Assembly (NCBI GenBank): GCA_013330825.1
Contig: DUHN01000058.1
Coordinates: forward strand, 5,595-17,699
Direction: 5' to 3'
DNA length: 12,105 bases
Source: Candidatus Woesearchaeota archaeon
GTDB taxonomy: Archaea > Nanobdellota > Nanobdellia > Woesearchaeales > GW2011-AR4
Positions 1 through 5,781 of this stretch are shown here, one piece after another. A model generated the notes under the pieces. That model saw only the letters and a program-made list of their open reading frames with translations. It ran no database searches and was not told where the DNA came from. A program made the translations under genes and the position numbers. Position 1 is the stretch's first letter. Each line of letters starts with the position of its first letter.

Positions 1-323
1 TCAATCTTCGGCTTGACGGTGATCTTGACGTTGATCTTCTCGAGGCTCTTGATGATCTTCCTGATGCTCTCCTCGACCTTGTCCATGGACTTCGCGCCCG
101 TGCACACGACCTTGCCGGAGCTGAAGATCAATGCCGAGGTCTTGGGTTCCTTGATGCGGATGACCAGGCCCGGGAACTGCTCGGGGTTGTACTCGGTATT
201 GGAGAGCGTCGCGGCCATCTTCTCGAGCGGAATCGCGTGCTCAAGGGACGTAGAAACGACAATATTGACGACTTGGATGTCCTTCTTCTCGACTTTCTGC
301 ACCTTGACAACTTTCTTCGCCAT
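1..323 (-). CDS. tbp: TATA-binding protein (TBP), partial, 3' end outside the window
   Basis: General transcription initiation factor that binds and bends the TATA box and recruits TFB and RNA polymerase. 107 complete codons are present. Residues about 15-100 form the first of the two direct repeats of the saddle fold: 'NTEYNPEQFPGLVIRIKEP' (42-60) and 'ALIFSSGKVVCTGAKS' (64-79) are TBP signatures. Phe50 and Phe67 sit where the DNA-contacting Phe pair of the first half lies in known TBPs. Archaeal TBPs are roughly 180-200 residues, so about half is missing, including the second repeat. The start at 323 is chosen because GGAGG lies 8 bases upstream; an in-frame ATG at 338 would place that GGAGG inside the gene. 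The gene is transcribed leftward on its own, from the promoter near 402-417. Identification is confident; only the truncation at the left edge limits it. Confidence 0.96.
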   Translation of the reverse strand, partial: MAKKVVKVQKVEKKDIQVVNIVVSTSLEHAIPLEKMAATLSNTEYNPEQFPGLVIRIKEPKTSALIFSSGKVVCTGAKSMDKVEESIRKIIKSLEKINVKITVKPKI

Positions 324-330
324 AGAACGT

Positions 331-335
331 TCCTC
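331..335 (-). promoter_or_regulatory. Ribosome binding site of tbp, decides the start
   Basis: GGAGG on the minus strand lies 8 bases before the ATG at 323. It overlaps the possible upstream in-frame ATG at 338, which argues for 323 as the true start. Confidence 0.75.
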
Positions 336-401
336 CATGCAACTGATGCAATGCTCAAACACACCCCCGTGTGCCTTAAAAAGCAGTCTAATCGGCACTC
401 A

Positions 402-417
402 TTTATAAATACTTTCA
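402..417 (-). promoter_or_regulatory. BRE/TATA promoter of tbp
   Basis: On the minus strand, GAAAGTATTTATAAA combines a purine-rich BRE-like element with a good archaeal TATA box. Initiation about 27 bases downstream of the box centre would fall near 379, giving a leader of about 55 bases before the start at 323. A weaker TATA-like stretch (CTTTTTAAGG, near 374-383) would give a shorter leader. Confidence 0.65.
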
Positions 418-611
418 TTTTTAAATGCGATAATCCGCATAGGCAGTTCTCAGACGGCAAAGCCCCATCGTTTCCGGTGGAACGGATGATATGGTCTTTC
501 ATAGTCTCATTTTACCACCCTGCTGCGCCCATTGAGCATGACTTTATGCCGGCCATAATAATTTTCTATATTGTAAATTTTAATTTAATCACATTTCCCA
601 TGCGGCAAAAC

Positions 612-631
612 TCAAATAATACCTAAAAAAA
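612..631 (-). terminator. T-rich terminator after the zinc-ribbon gene
   Basis: On the minus strand seven T residues (625-631) directly abut the TGA stop at 632-634, followed by AGG and a TATTATTTG run. Archaeal RNA polymerase terminates at T-rich tracts without needing a hairpin, so this is a plausible terminator separating this gene from tbp. Confidence 0.5.
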
Positions 632-835
632 TCACTTATTGGCCTGCTCCTTGGACTCATAGCCGCAGATGATGCAGAACCCCTTCACCATGCTCTTGGT
701 CTTGCAGTTCGGGCAGTCTTCCTGCCGCTTCGCCTTCGCCCGAGGGGTATCAGGCGTCGAGACTGGCTTCGCCGCACTCGGCTCCTTTTCGGCCTGCGCC
801 TTGAGCTTCTTGGCTATGGCATCAAGATTGGACAT
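632..835 (-). CDS. Small zinc-ribbon protein, function unknown
   Basis: A 67-residue protein in two parts. Residues 1-38 form a charged Lys/Ala/Pro-rich tail, probably helical at first (DAIAKKLKAQAEKE) and then flexible. Residues 41-57 are a zinc ribbon, CPNC-x9-CIIC, with Cys41, Cys44, Cys54 and Cys57. No signal peptide or membrane segment is seen, so it should be cytoplasmic. The start at 835 is favoured over the upstream in-frame start at 859 because AGAGGAGGT lies four bases before it. Small archaeal zinc ribbons often bind nucleic acid or act in transcription or translation; that role is only a guess from its company (tbp and rnp3). I do not recognise a named family. It diverges from rnp3 across 114 bases. 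Confidence 0.85.
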   Translation of the reverse strand: MSNLDAIAKKLKAQAEKEPSAAKPVSTPDTPRAKAKRQEDCPNCKTKSMVKGFCIICGYESKEQANK

Positions 836-870
836 GAGAACCTCCTCTGCACACACCATTTTCCCTGCCC

Positions 871-885
871 TTTATTATTTTTTCT
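871..885 (-). promoter_or_regulatory. Probable TATA element for the zinc-ribbon gene
   Basis: On the minus strand a purine-rich GAGAAA run leads into AAATAATAAAGG. Initiation about 27 bases on would fall near 849-855, just upstream of the strong AGAGGAGGT ribosome binding site (840-848). This would give a very short leader that still contains the binding site. Confidence 0.5.
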
Positions 886-918
886 CTGACGACCCGTCCC
901 GTTGCCCAGCCCAACAAC

Positions 919-926
919 TATTAAAT
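919..926 (+). promoter_or_regulatory. TATA box of rnp3, implying a leaderless mRNA
   Basis: TATTAAAT is centred about 27-28 bases upstream of the GTG at 950, the distance at which archaeal transcription starts. No Shine-Dalgarno sequence lies between; the interval is pyrimidine-rich (CCTCCCCCTTTCTTTTATCCC). Transcription probably begins at or next to the start codon. Confidence 0.65.
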
Positions 927-949
927 AACCTCCCCCTTTCTTTTATCCC

Positions 950-1489
950 GTGGACATCGCCATCCCTGACAACAATGAAGCGGAATTCTTCTCCGTGGCG
1001 AAACGCCTCGGCACTTCAGAATTGAGATTCCTTTATCCTTCAGCCTCCCTCGCCGCACAGAAGAAGCACGAGCATCCGGATTGGAATGTCGGCGTGCTCT
1101 CAAGCCAGCCGAACGAGATACGGAAGGCGAAGCACCGCGAACTGTTCTCGGCGACGTCAAGCAACGAAATCGCCGTCCTTGAATCCTCCCCTGACATCAT
1201 CTTCGGCGTCGAGCGGATCCCTCCCAAGGACGGGCTGCACGCCCGACATTCCGGGCTGAACCATGTCCTGTGCGCGCTCGTGGCACGGAAAGGCACTGCG
1301 CTGGGGCTCTCCTTCAATCTGCTGCTCAATGCCCCGCCACCAACGCGGCAGGTCCTCATCGGAAGGATGCGGCAGAACGCGCTCCTTGCGCGGAAGAACA
1401 AGCTCACTGCTCTGCCCCTCAGCTGCGCGCATTCCCCTTTTGAGCTGCGGAGCAGGGAAGACCTCCAGGCGTGGCTATGTTCTCTCTGA
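950..1489 (+). CDS. rnp3: RNase P protein component 3 (Rpp30/p30)
   Basis: Protein subunit of archaeal RNase P, which removes the 5' leader of pre-tRNA. In the family it has a TIM-barrel-like fold and pairs with Pop5 (Rnp2) to support the catalytic domain of the RNA. The 179-residue protein starts 'MDIAIPDNNEAEF', matching the family N-terminus, and carries the signatures 'DIIFGVE' (82-88), 'RHSGLNHVLCALVARKG' (99-115), 'LGLSF..LLNA' (118-128) and 'HSPFELRSREDL' (161-172). It is somewhat shorter than the usual 200-odd residues, mainly in the first half. The start codon is GTG at 950, supported by the N-terminal match and by the TATA box 27-28 bases upstream; no ribosome binding site precedes it. 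It converges on the gene ending at 1566 and stands apart from the exosome or proteasome genes often near it in other archaea. Confidence 0.95.
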   Translation: MDIAIPDNNEAEFFSVAKRLGTSELRFLYPSASLAAQKKHEHPDWNVGVLSSQPNEIRKAKHRELFSATSSNEIAVLESSPDIIFGVERIPPKDGLHARHSGLNHVLCALVARKGTALGLSFNLLLNAPPPTRQVLIGRMRQNALLARKNKLTALPLSCAHSPFELRSREDLQAWLCSL

Positions 1490-1565
1490 AGGATGGCGCA
1501 TCAGGCGCGCCCAGAAAGCGCACCCCCTGATTTTCCCCTTTAAAACAATACACGCGCATACGTGC
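1490..1565. other. Convergent intergenic region with T-rich tracts
   Basis: These 76 bases separate the ends of rnp3 (plus) and the Cys/His-repeat gene (minus). The plus strand has GATTTTCCCCTTT (1528-1540) and the minus strand TATTGTTTTAAA (1540-1551). Each is a modest T-rich tract that could end transcription from its side. No strong hairpin or gene is seen. Confidence 0.4.
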
Positions 1566-2570
1566 TCAAGAGCCGTAGGTGGCGTAGAACCCCACCACTT
1601 TCCCGCACTCCTCGCTGATGTTCCCCCTGAACAAGGCGCAGAACTCCATGGCCTCGTCGGTGGAATGATAGTAGGACACCATGTCCATGGCCGCCCCGAT
1701 TATGCAGTATTCCTGCTCCTCCCCTTTCTTTCCCAGCAGGCAAAGGCGCTTTGCCCACGATGGATGGCCGTAGTTGTACCCCGAAGCCTCCCTGCCGAGG
1801 CTCTGGAAACAGGTAGTCCTGAATTCAGGCTCAATACCCCTGCACAGCGCGAACACCTTCCCGAAATCGCCGCCCGTGCCCCGGAGCATCCACGATGCCT
1901 GCATGAGATAGCATGCATACTTGTATTCCGCATCCACGGCATCGCAGGGATAGAGCAGGTCATCTTCCTTCAGGTAGTCCGTCTGGTGGTACTTCCCGGT
2001 GGAGATGATGTTCTCCATGAACACGCCGCCGTAGCAGGACTCCCGCTCCCACCAGCCACCCAATGCCCTGCACGCCTCGAGGGAAATAAACAGCTCGTTG
2101 CCATTGACGTACATGACGCCATGCCCCAGCCCGTGCACGCAATTATAGTAATTGAACGAATAATTCTCAACAGCGCCGATGCCGCTGCACACCGTCGTGA
2201 TGCTGCCCAGCCCTGTGCTCCCCATTTCATAGAGCAGCCCTTCCATGACGCCGTGATAATACCCCGACCAGCAGAACGAGTCTCCGTCAGCGAATGCCGC
2301 AGAGAGGTTGCTTTTGCCGTCCCAGACCGCAGCCCTTCCGATGGCGTGCATGATCTGGTGGCAGCCTTCCTTTACCGCTCTTTTCCTCCCATAATCACCC
2401 TTGACGGCATCGATGGCTGCCCCGGCACCCCCTTCCTTGACCATGGATGCATAGGCATATTCCATCTCCGCGGCGGAAGGGCCGTTTTCAGCCATATATG
2501 CCCAATAGCCGAGGCAGGCGAGTAGCAGCAGGACAACAGGGATAATCACGTATAGAATAATCTTTTTCAT
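1566..2570 (-). CDS. Membrane-anchored Cys/His-rich helical-repeat protein, function unknown
   Basis: A 334-residue protein. Residues 4-25 form an N-terminal membrane anchor, and the rest should face outside the cell. The exported part has 14 Cys. From residue 128 they fall in pairs 11-16 apart (128/144, 167/179, 209/220, 243/254, 277/289, 311/322); 209, 243, 277 and 311 are exactly 34 apart. The second Cys of each pair, and C70 and C100, open a similar helix (CHQIMHAIGRAA, CWSGYYHGVMEG, CVHGLGHGVMYV, CYGGVFMENIIS, CYLMQASWMLRG). This looks like an alpha/alpha solenoid stapled by disulfides. His71, 75, 106, 146 and 150 cluster in the first three repeats and might bind metal. A lipobox-like LLAC lies inside the anchor, but the hydrophobic segment continues past it. 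I recall similar uncharacterised proteins but no function. Alternative in-frame starts are at 2588 and 2618. It is last in the polyamine-type operon. Confidence 0.85.
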   Translation of the reverse strand: MKKIILYVIIPVVLLLLACLGYWAYMAENGPSAAEMEYAYASMVKEGGAGAAIDAVKGDYGRKRAVKEGCHQIMHAIGRAAVWDGKSNLSAAFADGDSFCWSGYYHGVMEGLLYEMGSTGLGSITTVCSGIGAVENYSFNYYNCVHGLGHGVMYVNGNELFISLEACRALGGWWERESCYGGVFMENIISTGKYHQTDYLKEDDLLYPCDAVDAEYKYACYLMQASWMLRGTGGDFGKVFALCRGIEPEFRTTCFQSLGREASGYNYGHPSWAKRLCLLGKKGEEQEYCIIGAAMDMVSYYHSTDEAMEFCALFRGNISEECGKVVGFYATYGS

Positions 2571-2618
2571 CCCACTACCTTTTTTCATGACAATCCGCCC
2601 TCTGCCCCGCTTCCGCAT

Positions 2619-2642
2619 AGGTGATGATGCACCTCCTGTGCA
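2619..2642 (-). promoter_or_regulatory. Strong Shine-Dalgarno inside two alternative hairpins
   Basis: On the minus strand AGGAGGTG (2630-2637) is a full Shine-Dalgarno sequence. It lies 11 bases before an in-frame ATG at 2618 that would extend the Cys/His-repeat protein by 16 mostly basic residues (MRKRGRGRIVMKKGSG). The same bases can pair upstream (TGCAC-AGGAG-GTGCA, 2628-2642) or with the CACCT just before the ATG (AGGTG-CATCAT-CACCT, 2619-2634). The spacing is long for a start at 2618 and too long for 2570, so its role is uncertain. No TATA box is evident in the 181-base gap to the upstream gene. Confidence 0.45.
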
Positions 2643-2751
2643 GCACGCGTTCCCCCGCGATGCTCTCCGCGTCCTAATGGACAACGCTTAGGAAAGGCTG
2701 AGGTCGAGATTGCTTCTAGGAAAGAAAGAGGCTCAAGAAGGATATGCCTCC

Positions 2752-3765
2752 CTATCCCTTCGCATCACGAATCACGGCCACGACCCTTCCAACGAGATAG
2801 CCTGTCATGAGAAGGATGAAGAAGAGGGCAAACGGCCCGCCCATTCCCAGCCCCATGCCCTTCATCGCTCCGCTGAGGCGATAGCCAATGATGATATGCA
2901 CAGCATAGATCCACAGGATTCCCCTGCTCATGACGCCAAGGAAACCAGAAGGGCTGATGACAACATCCAACTTGCGAAGGGAGAACAGGGCAAAGATAAA
3001 AGCGGATACAATCCCCAGCACCGTCCACACCGGCGGCAGGAAGATGAGGGGGCCCCATGCATTGGTGGGGTCTCCCCCTACGAAGAACACCCCGGACACC
3101 ATAAACACTGCGCAGAGGAATGCGCTGCCAAGAATGAGGGCACCGCGCCGCTTTTTGGGAAGGTTCTCATACAGATATGCGGCAATCGCCCCCCCTCCCA
3201 GCAGAATGAACCAGGGAAAGAATGGCCAATACTGCGTGCCACTCTCATTGCCGACAAGAATGATGATCCCATAGGAGTCGCTCGCCGCTCCCCACAGGCC
3301 TCTCAACAGCGGCGTCGCAATTGCGACAAGCGCCGTCGCCGCGATTGTGGCCGGGAAGGGGAAGAACGAGAGCGCGCCAAGGACGGCAAATCCAACCGCG
3401 AAGAATTGCAGCACATCCCACGCCATCCATTCCTGCCCGCCCCACGCAAGCAGATTGACTGCATAGCCCAACACAAACAGGGATCCGCAGCGCCACAGCA
3501 AAAAACCAAGGCTTTCCCTGCCCTGTCCAGCCTTCGCCCTTTTCATGAAGTAATGATAGAACGTGAAGCCCGCCGCCACCGGGATGAGGAACACCAATAC
3601 CCCAACGACCTTCAGGAAAAAAATGGATTCGATAAAATCACGGGAAGGATTCGTCGTGCCATAATCCCTTTCTACATACCACCACACAAACGAGTGCAGC
3701 AGGATCATTGCTATGACACCCACCCCCTTTATCGCGTCGATCTCAGGGAATCTCCTTGCTTTCAT
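2752..3765 (-). CDS. DUF1624/HGSNAT-like multi-spanning membrane acyltransferase
   Basis: A 337-residue integral membrane protein with roughly eight to ten hydrophobic segments. The N-terminus, 'RRFPEIDAIKGVGVIAMILLH' with Arg5, Asp10, Lys13 and His24, matches the opening of the heparan-alpha-glucosaminide N-acetyltransferase-like (DUF1624) and related acyltransferase-3 families, which move acyl groups across or onto molecules at the membrane. Other family-like points are 'WDVLQFF' (116-122), 'PFFPWFILLGGG' (181-192), and 'YAVHIIIGY' (287-295). His24 is a candidate catalytic residue. Its ATG overlaps the TGA of the SpeE-like gene (ATGA, 3762-3765), and AGGAGG lies upstream of it, so translation is probably coupled. 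The acceptor is unknown: a polyamine, given the operon, or an envelope glycan. The superfamily call is fairly sure; substrate is not. Confidence 0.8.
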   Translation of the reverse strand: MKARRFPEIDAIKGVGVIAMILLHSFVWWYVERDYGTTNPSRDFIESIFFLKVVGVLVFLIPVAAGFTFYHYFMKRAKAGQGRESLGFLLWRCGSLFVLGYAVNLLAWGGQEWMAWDVLQFFAVGFAVLGALSFFPFPATIAATALVAIATPLLRGLWGAASDSYGIIILVGNESGTQYWPFFPWFILLGGGAIAAYLYENLPKKRRGALILGSAFLCAVFMVSGVFFVGGDPTNAWGPLIFLPPVWTVLGIVSAFIFALFSLRKLDVVISPSGFLGVMSRGILWIYAVHIIIGYRLSGAMKGMGLGMGGPFALFFILLMTGYLVGRVVAVIRDAKG

Positions 3766-5378
3766 GTTTCCTCGGCCTCCTGATAGGGCTCGTCAGCAAC
3801 TCCCCTGTAGAAATAATTGTTCTGCATATACGTGTGGATGATGGGGTTCTCGTCCGTGGTCACCTGCACCGGCGCATCAGCAAGATAGCGGTCGATAAAA
3901 GGGGGAAGGTCGAACATCGACACATGCGACTCATTATCATACCATTTTCCCCCGACATCGCCGGTCCTCACGACCCTGGGATCACCAGATTTCCCCGCGA
4001 TGATATACCCAAACGAACTCTGCAATGAGCCCGAAACCACATACGGATATGTCTGCGGGAACACCGATTTGATGGTCTTGTACTCAGACGCAAACCCCTC
4101 GATATAATGGTACGGAGGAGTGAACTGGGTCACCACCACGCCACCTTCCTTCAGCACCCTCCTTACCTCCCGGTAAAATTCCTGCGAATAGAGGGGCGCA
4201 AGCGCCAACTTCGTCGGATCGGGAAGGTCGATGATTATGATATCATACGAGCCGTCCTTTGCATTCCTGAGGAATTGCCGTCCGTCCCCGATATGCCTCT
4301 TCACCCTCGGATCGTCCAGGGAGCCCCGGTGAACCCCGGGCAAATACTCTTTTGAGACCCTGACCACCTCCTCATCCAAATCAACCTGCTCGATGGTGCT
4401 GATGTTGAACTTAAGGATCTGATAAAGCGCTCCGCCATCCCCCCCGCCGATGAGAAGCACGCGTTCAGGATGGGAGACGGCAGCAATGGCCGGCATCACC
4501 AGATATTCGTGGTACTCCAATGACCCCCTTTCAGATGTTTGGAAATACCCATCAAGCAACAGTTGCCTGCCATAGAACGGAGATTCAAGGACGACGATGT
4601 ACTGATAGGGGCTTTGGACCGAAAAAAGAGGGGTGGTGTAATAGACCGAATAATACGCGGACCCCACCCCGTAAAAGGAATCCATGAAGTGCAGCTTCCA
4701 TTCCTGAAGCGTTGCCGTCGAATGCGCCAGCACCACGATTCCCGCGGCAACTGCCGCCACTGCCGGCCAAAAGAGCTTCCACCTCCTGATGAGGCGCGTC
4801 GCGAGAACGAGGGTCATCACATTGAGCAATGCGCCAAAATACATCGCCCCATGAAACCCCAGCACCGGTATGAGGACAGTTCCTGCGATCAATGACCCCA
4901 AGACCCCGCCCAGCGTATCAGAGAAATAGACAAACCCGGCGCTTTGGGCATTGCCCTTCTTCTCCAAGGCCCCAATGGCGATGGGGATCTCCATGCCCAT
5001 GAGCACCGTAGGGATGAACAGCGCGGCCAAGATGACAAGGAAGACGACCTGCGTTCCCATGCCGGAAGAGACAAACAGGGAAAGGAAAGAGAGGAAGGAA
5101 AATCCAAAAAGCGCAACACCCGCTTCAATCCCCATGAGCGCGTAGGCAAGGCCGTTCTTCGTCCCCATCAGCCTCTTTGCCACAAACCCGCCGAAAAGCG
5201 CGCCAAAGGCGAGCCCGCACAAAAAGGCCGCAAGGACGAGGGAGAGCGAAATCTCCGTTGCGCCAACCACGGTGGTAACGACGGAAATAAGGACGACTTC
5301 GTACAGCAGGCTTGCAAGGCCCGTTGAGAACATCAAAAAGAAGATGATTAACTTATCATGGGCAAGGATTTTTCCCAT
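3762..5378 (-). CDS. speE: Membrane-fused spermidine-synthase-like aminopropyltransferase
   Basis: A 538-residue fusion. Residues 1-220 hold about seven hydrophobic helices resembling half of a major-facilitator transporter. Residues 240-525 form a spermidine-synthase-like domain that would transfer an aminopropyl group from decarboxylated S-adenosylmethionine to a polyamine. Visible motifs: QSPYQ (255-259), LLLDG (273-277), EYHEYLVMPA (288-297), the nucleotide-binding GGGDGG (311-316), DLDEEVV (333-339), GDGRQFL (364-370) and DLPDP (384-388). Asp384 corresponds to the catalytic Asp; soluble enzymes usually read DSxDP there. The C-terminus carries TDENPIIH (508-515). The same fusion is known in bacteria. 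It overlaps the upstream decarboxylase by TGATG, with GAGGT four bases before its ATG, and the downstream acyltransferase by ATGA. The product could be spermidine or another aminopropylated amine; coupling to transport is inference. Confidence 0.93.
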   Translation of the reverse strand: MGKILAHDKLIIFFLMFSTGLASLLYEVVLISVVTTVVGATEISLSLVLAAFLCGLAFGALFGGFVAKRLMGTKNGLAYALMGIEAGVALFGFSFLSFLSLFVSSGMGTQVVFLVILAALFIPTVLMGMEIPIAIGALEKKGNAQSAGFVYFSDTLGGVLGSLIAGTVLIPVLGFHGAMYFGALLNVMTLVLATRLIRRWKLFWPAVAAVAAGIVVLAHSTATLQEWKLHFMDSFYGVGSAYYSVYYTTPLFSVQSPYQYIVVLESPFYGRQLLLDGYFQTSERGSLEYHEYLVMPAIAAVSHPERVLLIGGGDGGALYQILKFNISTIEQVDLDEEVVRVSKEYLPGVHRGSLDDPRVKRHIGDGRQFLRNAKDGSYDIIIIDLPDPTKLALAPLYSQEFYREVRRVLKEGGVVVTQFTPPYHYIEGFASEYKTIKSVFPQTYPYVVSGSLQSSFGYIIAGKSGDPRVVRTGDVGGKWYDNESHVSMFDLPPFIDRYLADAPVQVTTDENPIIHTYMQNNYFYRGVADEPYQEAEET

Positions 5379-5713
5379 CAGTACCTCATCCCAGCAGCCT
5401 TCTTCACGCTTCCCCCGAAGTTCCTGGATAAGATCAGGAGCATCTTCTTGGAATTTATCCTCCTGTGGCAGCTGAACACATCAAAAAACAATTTCCTTTC
5501 TTCCGGCCACGTATGAACCACCATATGGGATTCGGCAAGGATGAAGCAGAAGGTTATGCCATCAGGCTTGCTGAATTTGTAATGATGCTCGCTCACTACC
5601 CTGAAGCCGGCTTCCCCGCAGACGGATTTTCCCATACTTCTAACTGCGCCAACAGACGACAAATCCACCCCTTTTCCCACTTGGATATACCCTACAAGAT
5701 GGCTTCCTTCCAT
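5378..5713 (-). CDS. speH: S-adenosylmethionine decarboxylase, prokaryotic pyruvoyl type
   Basis: Makes decarboxylated S-adenosylmethionine, the aminopropyl donor for the next gene. The 111-residue proenzyme should self-cleave between Glu61 and Ser62 in 'LAESHMVVHTWPE', turning Ser62 into the pyruvoyl cofactor. His67 and Cys82 (in DVFSC) keep the Ser+5 and His+15 spacing of the Thermotoga enzyme (Ser63, His68, Cys83). The ORF extends in frame to an ATG at 5752, but I chose 5713: 'MEGSHLVGYI' matches the usual family N-terminus, the active-site numbering then fits, and a TATA box at 5736-5743 sits about 27 bases upstream. The longer version would begin upstream of that promoter. No Shine-Dalgarno precedes 5713, so the mRNA is probably leaderless. 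Its stop overlaps the next start as TGATG. It is first in the operon. Confidence 0.94.
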   Translation of the reverse strand: MEGSHLVGYIQVGKGVDLSSVGAVRSMGKSVCGEAGFRVVSEHHYKFSKPDGITFCFILAESHMVVHTWPEERKLFFDVFSCHRRINSKKMLLILSRNFGGSVKKAAGMRY

Positions 5714-5735
5714 CAAGTCTGTCACATTCAAAACC

Positions 5736-5743
5736 TTTAAATA
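5736..5743 (-). promoter_or_regulatory. TATA box of the polyamine operon
   Basis: On the minus strand TATTTAAA follows a purine-rich GGTAAGG that could serve as BRE. The box centre is about 26.5 bases upstream of the ATG at 5713, which predicts transcription starting at that codon and supports the shorter decarboxylase. Confidence 0.7.
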
Positions 5744-5750
5744 CCTTACC

Positions 5751-5758
5751 ATTTAATT
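5751..5758 (+). promoter_or_regulatory. TATA-like box of the surface-protein module
   Basis: ATTTAATT is centred about 27 bases upstream of the ATG at 5782, so the transcript could start at or close to that codon. The match is weaker than its divergent neighbour and lacks a purine-rich BRE. It lies only seven bases from the opposing TATA box at 5736-5743. Confidence 0.45.
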
Positions 5759-5781
5759 TGACATCAAAAAAAGAGGAACGA

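Larger units (their letters stand above)
324..631. other. Intergenic region: tbp leader and promoter plus AT-rich spacer
   Basis: This 308-base stretch separates tbp from the zinc-ribbon gene, both on the minus strand. It holds the tbp ribosome binding site (331-335), a small CACAC-CCCC-GTGTG hairpin (360-373) that would lie in the tbp leader, and the BRE/TATA element at 402-417. A second AT-rich TATA-like patch lies at 412-421. Bases 536-631 are strongly AT-rich and end in a seven-base T tract on the minus strand. Short ORFs cross the region in several frames, but none has a convincing ribosome binding site or family match. I see no tRNA and no convincing box C/D RNA here. Confidence 0.7.

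Noticed and set aside
128..502. 124-codon minus-strand ORF reaching into tbp
   Set aside because: It overlaps tbp in another frame, contains the tbp promoter, and becomes Arg/Ser-rich shadow sequence within tbp.
432..540. Possible box C/D small RNA in the tbp upstream region
   Set aside because: ATGA-like and CTGA-like words occur, but no proper RUGAUGA box is paired with a CUGA box at the right spacing.
1263..2525. 420-codon plus-strand ORF overlapping rnp3 and the Cys/His gene
   Set aside because: It lies antisense to a clearly patterned protein and overlaps rnp3. It has no ribosome binding site and its translation resembles no family.
2514..2525. Lipobox LLAC in the Cys/His protein as a lipoprotein signal
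   Set aside because: The hydrophobic segment continues beyond the Cys (LGYWAYM), so a simple membrane anchor fits better. Lipidation is not excluded.
2710..3783. 357-codon plus-strand ORF opposite the acyltransferase gene
   Set aside because: Its translation is low-complexity and rich in His, Gln, Arg and Glu, as expected opposite a hydrophobic membrane protein with G/C-rich third positions.
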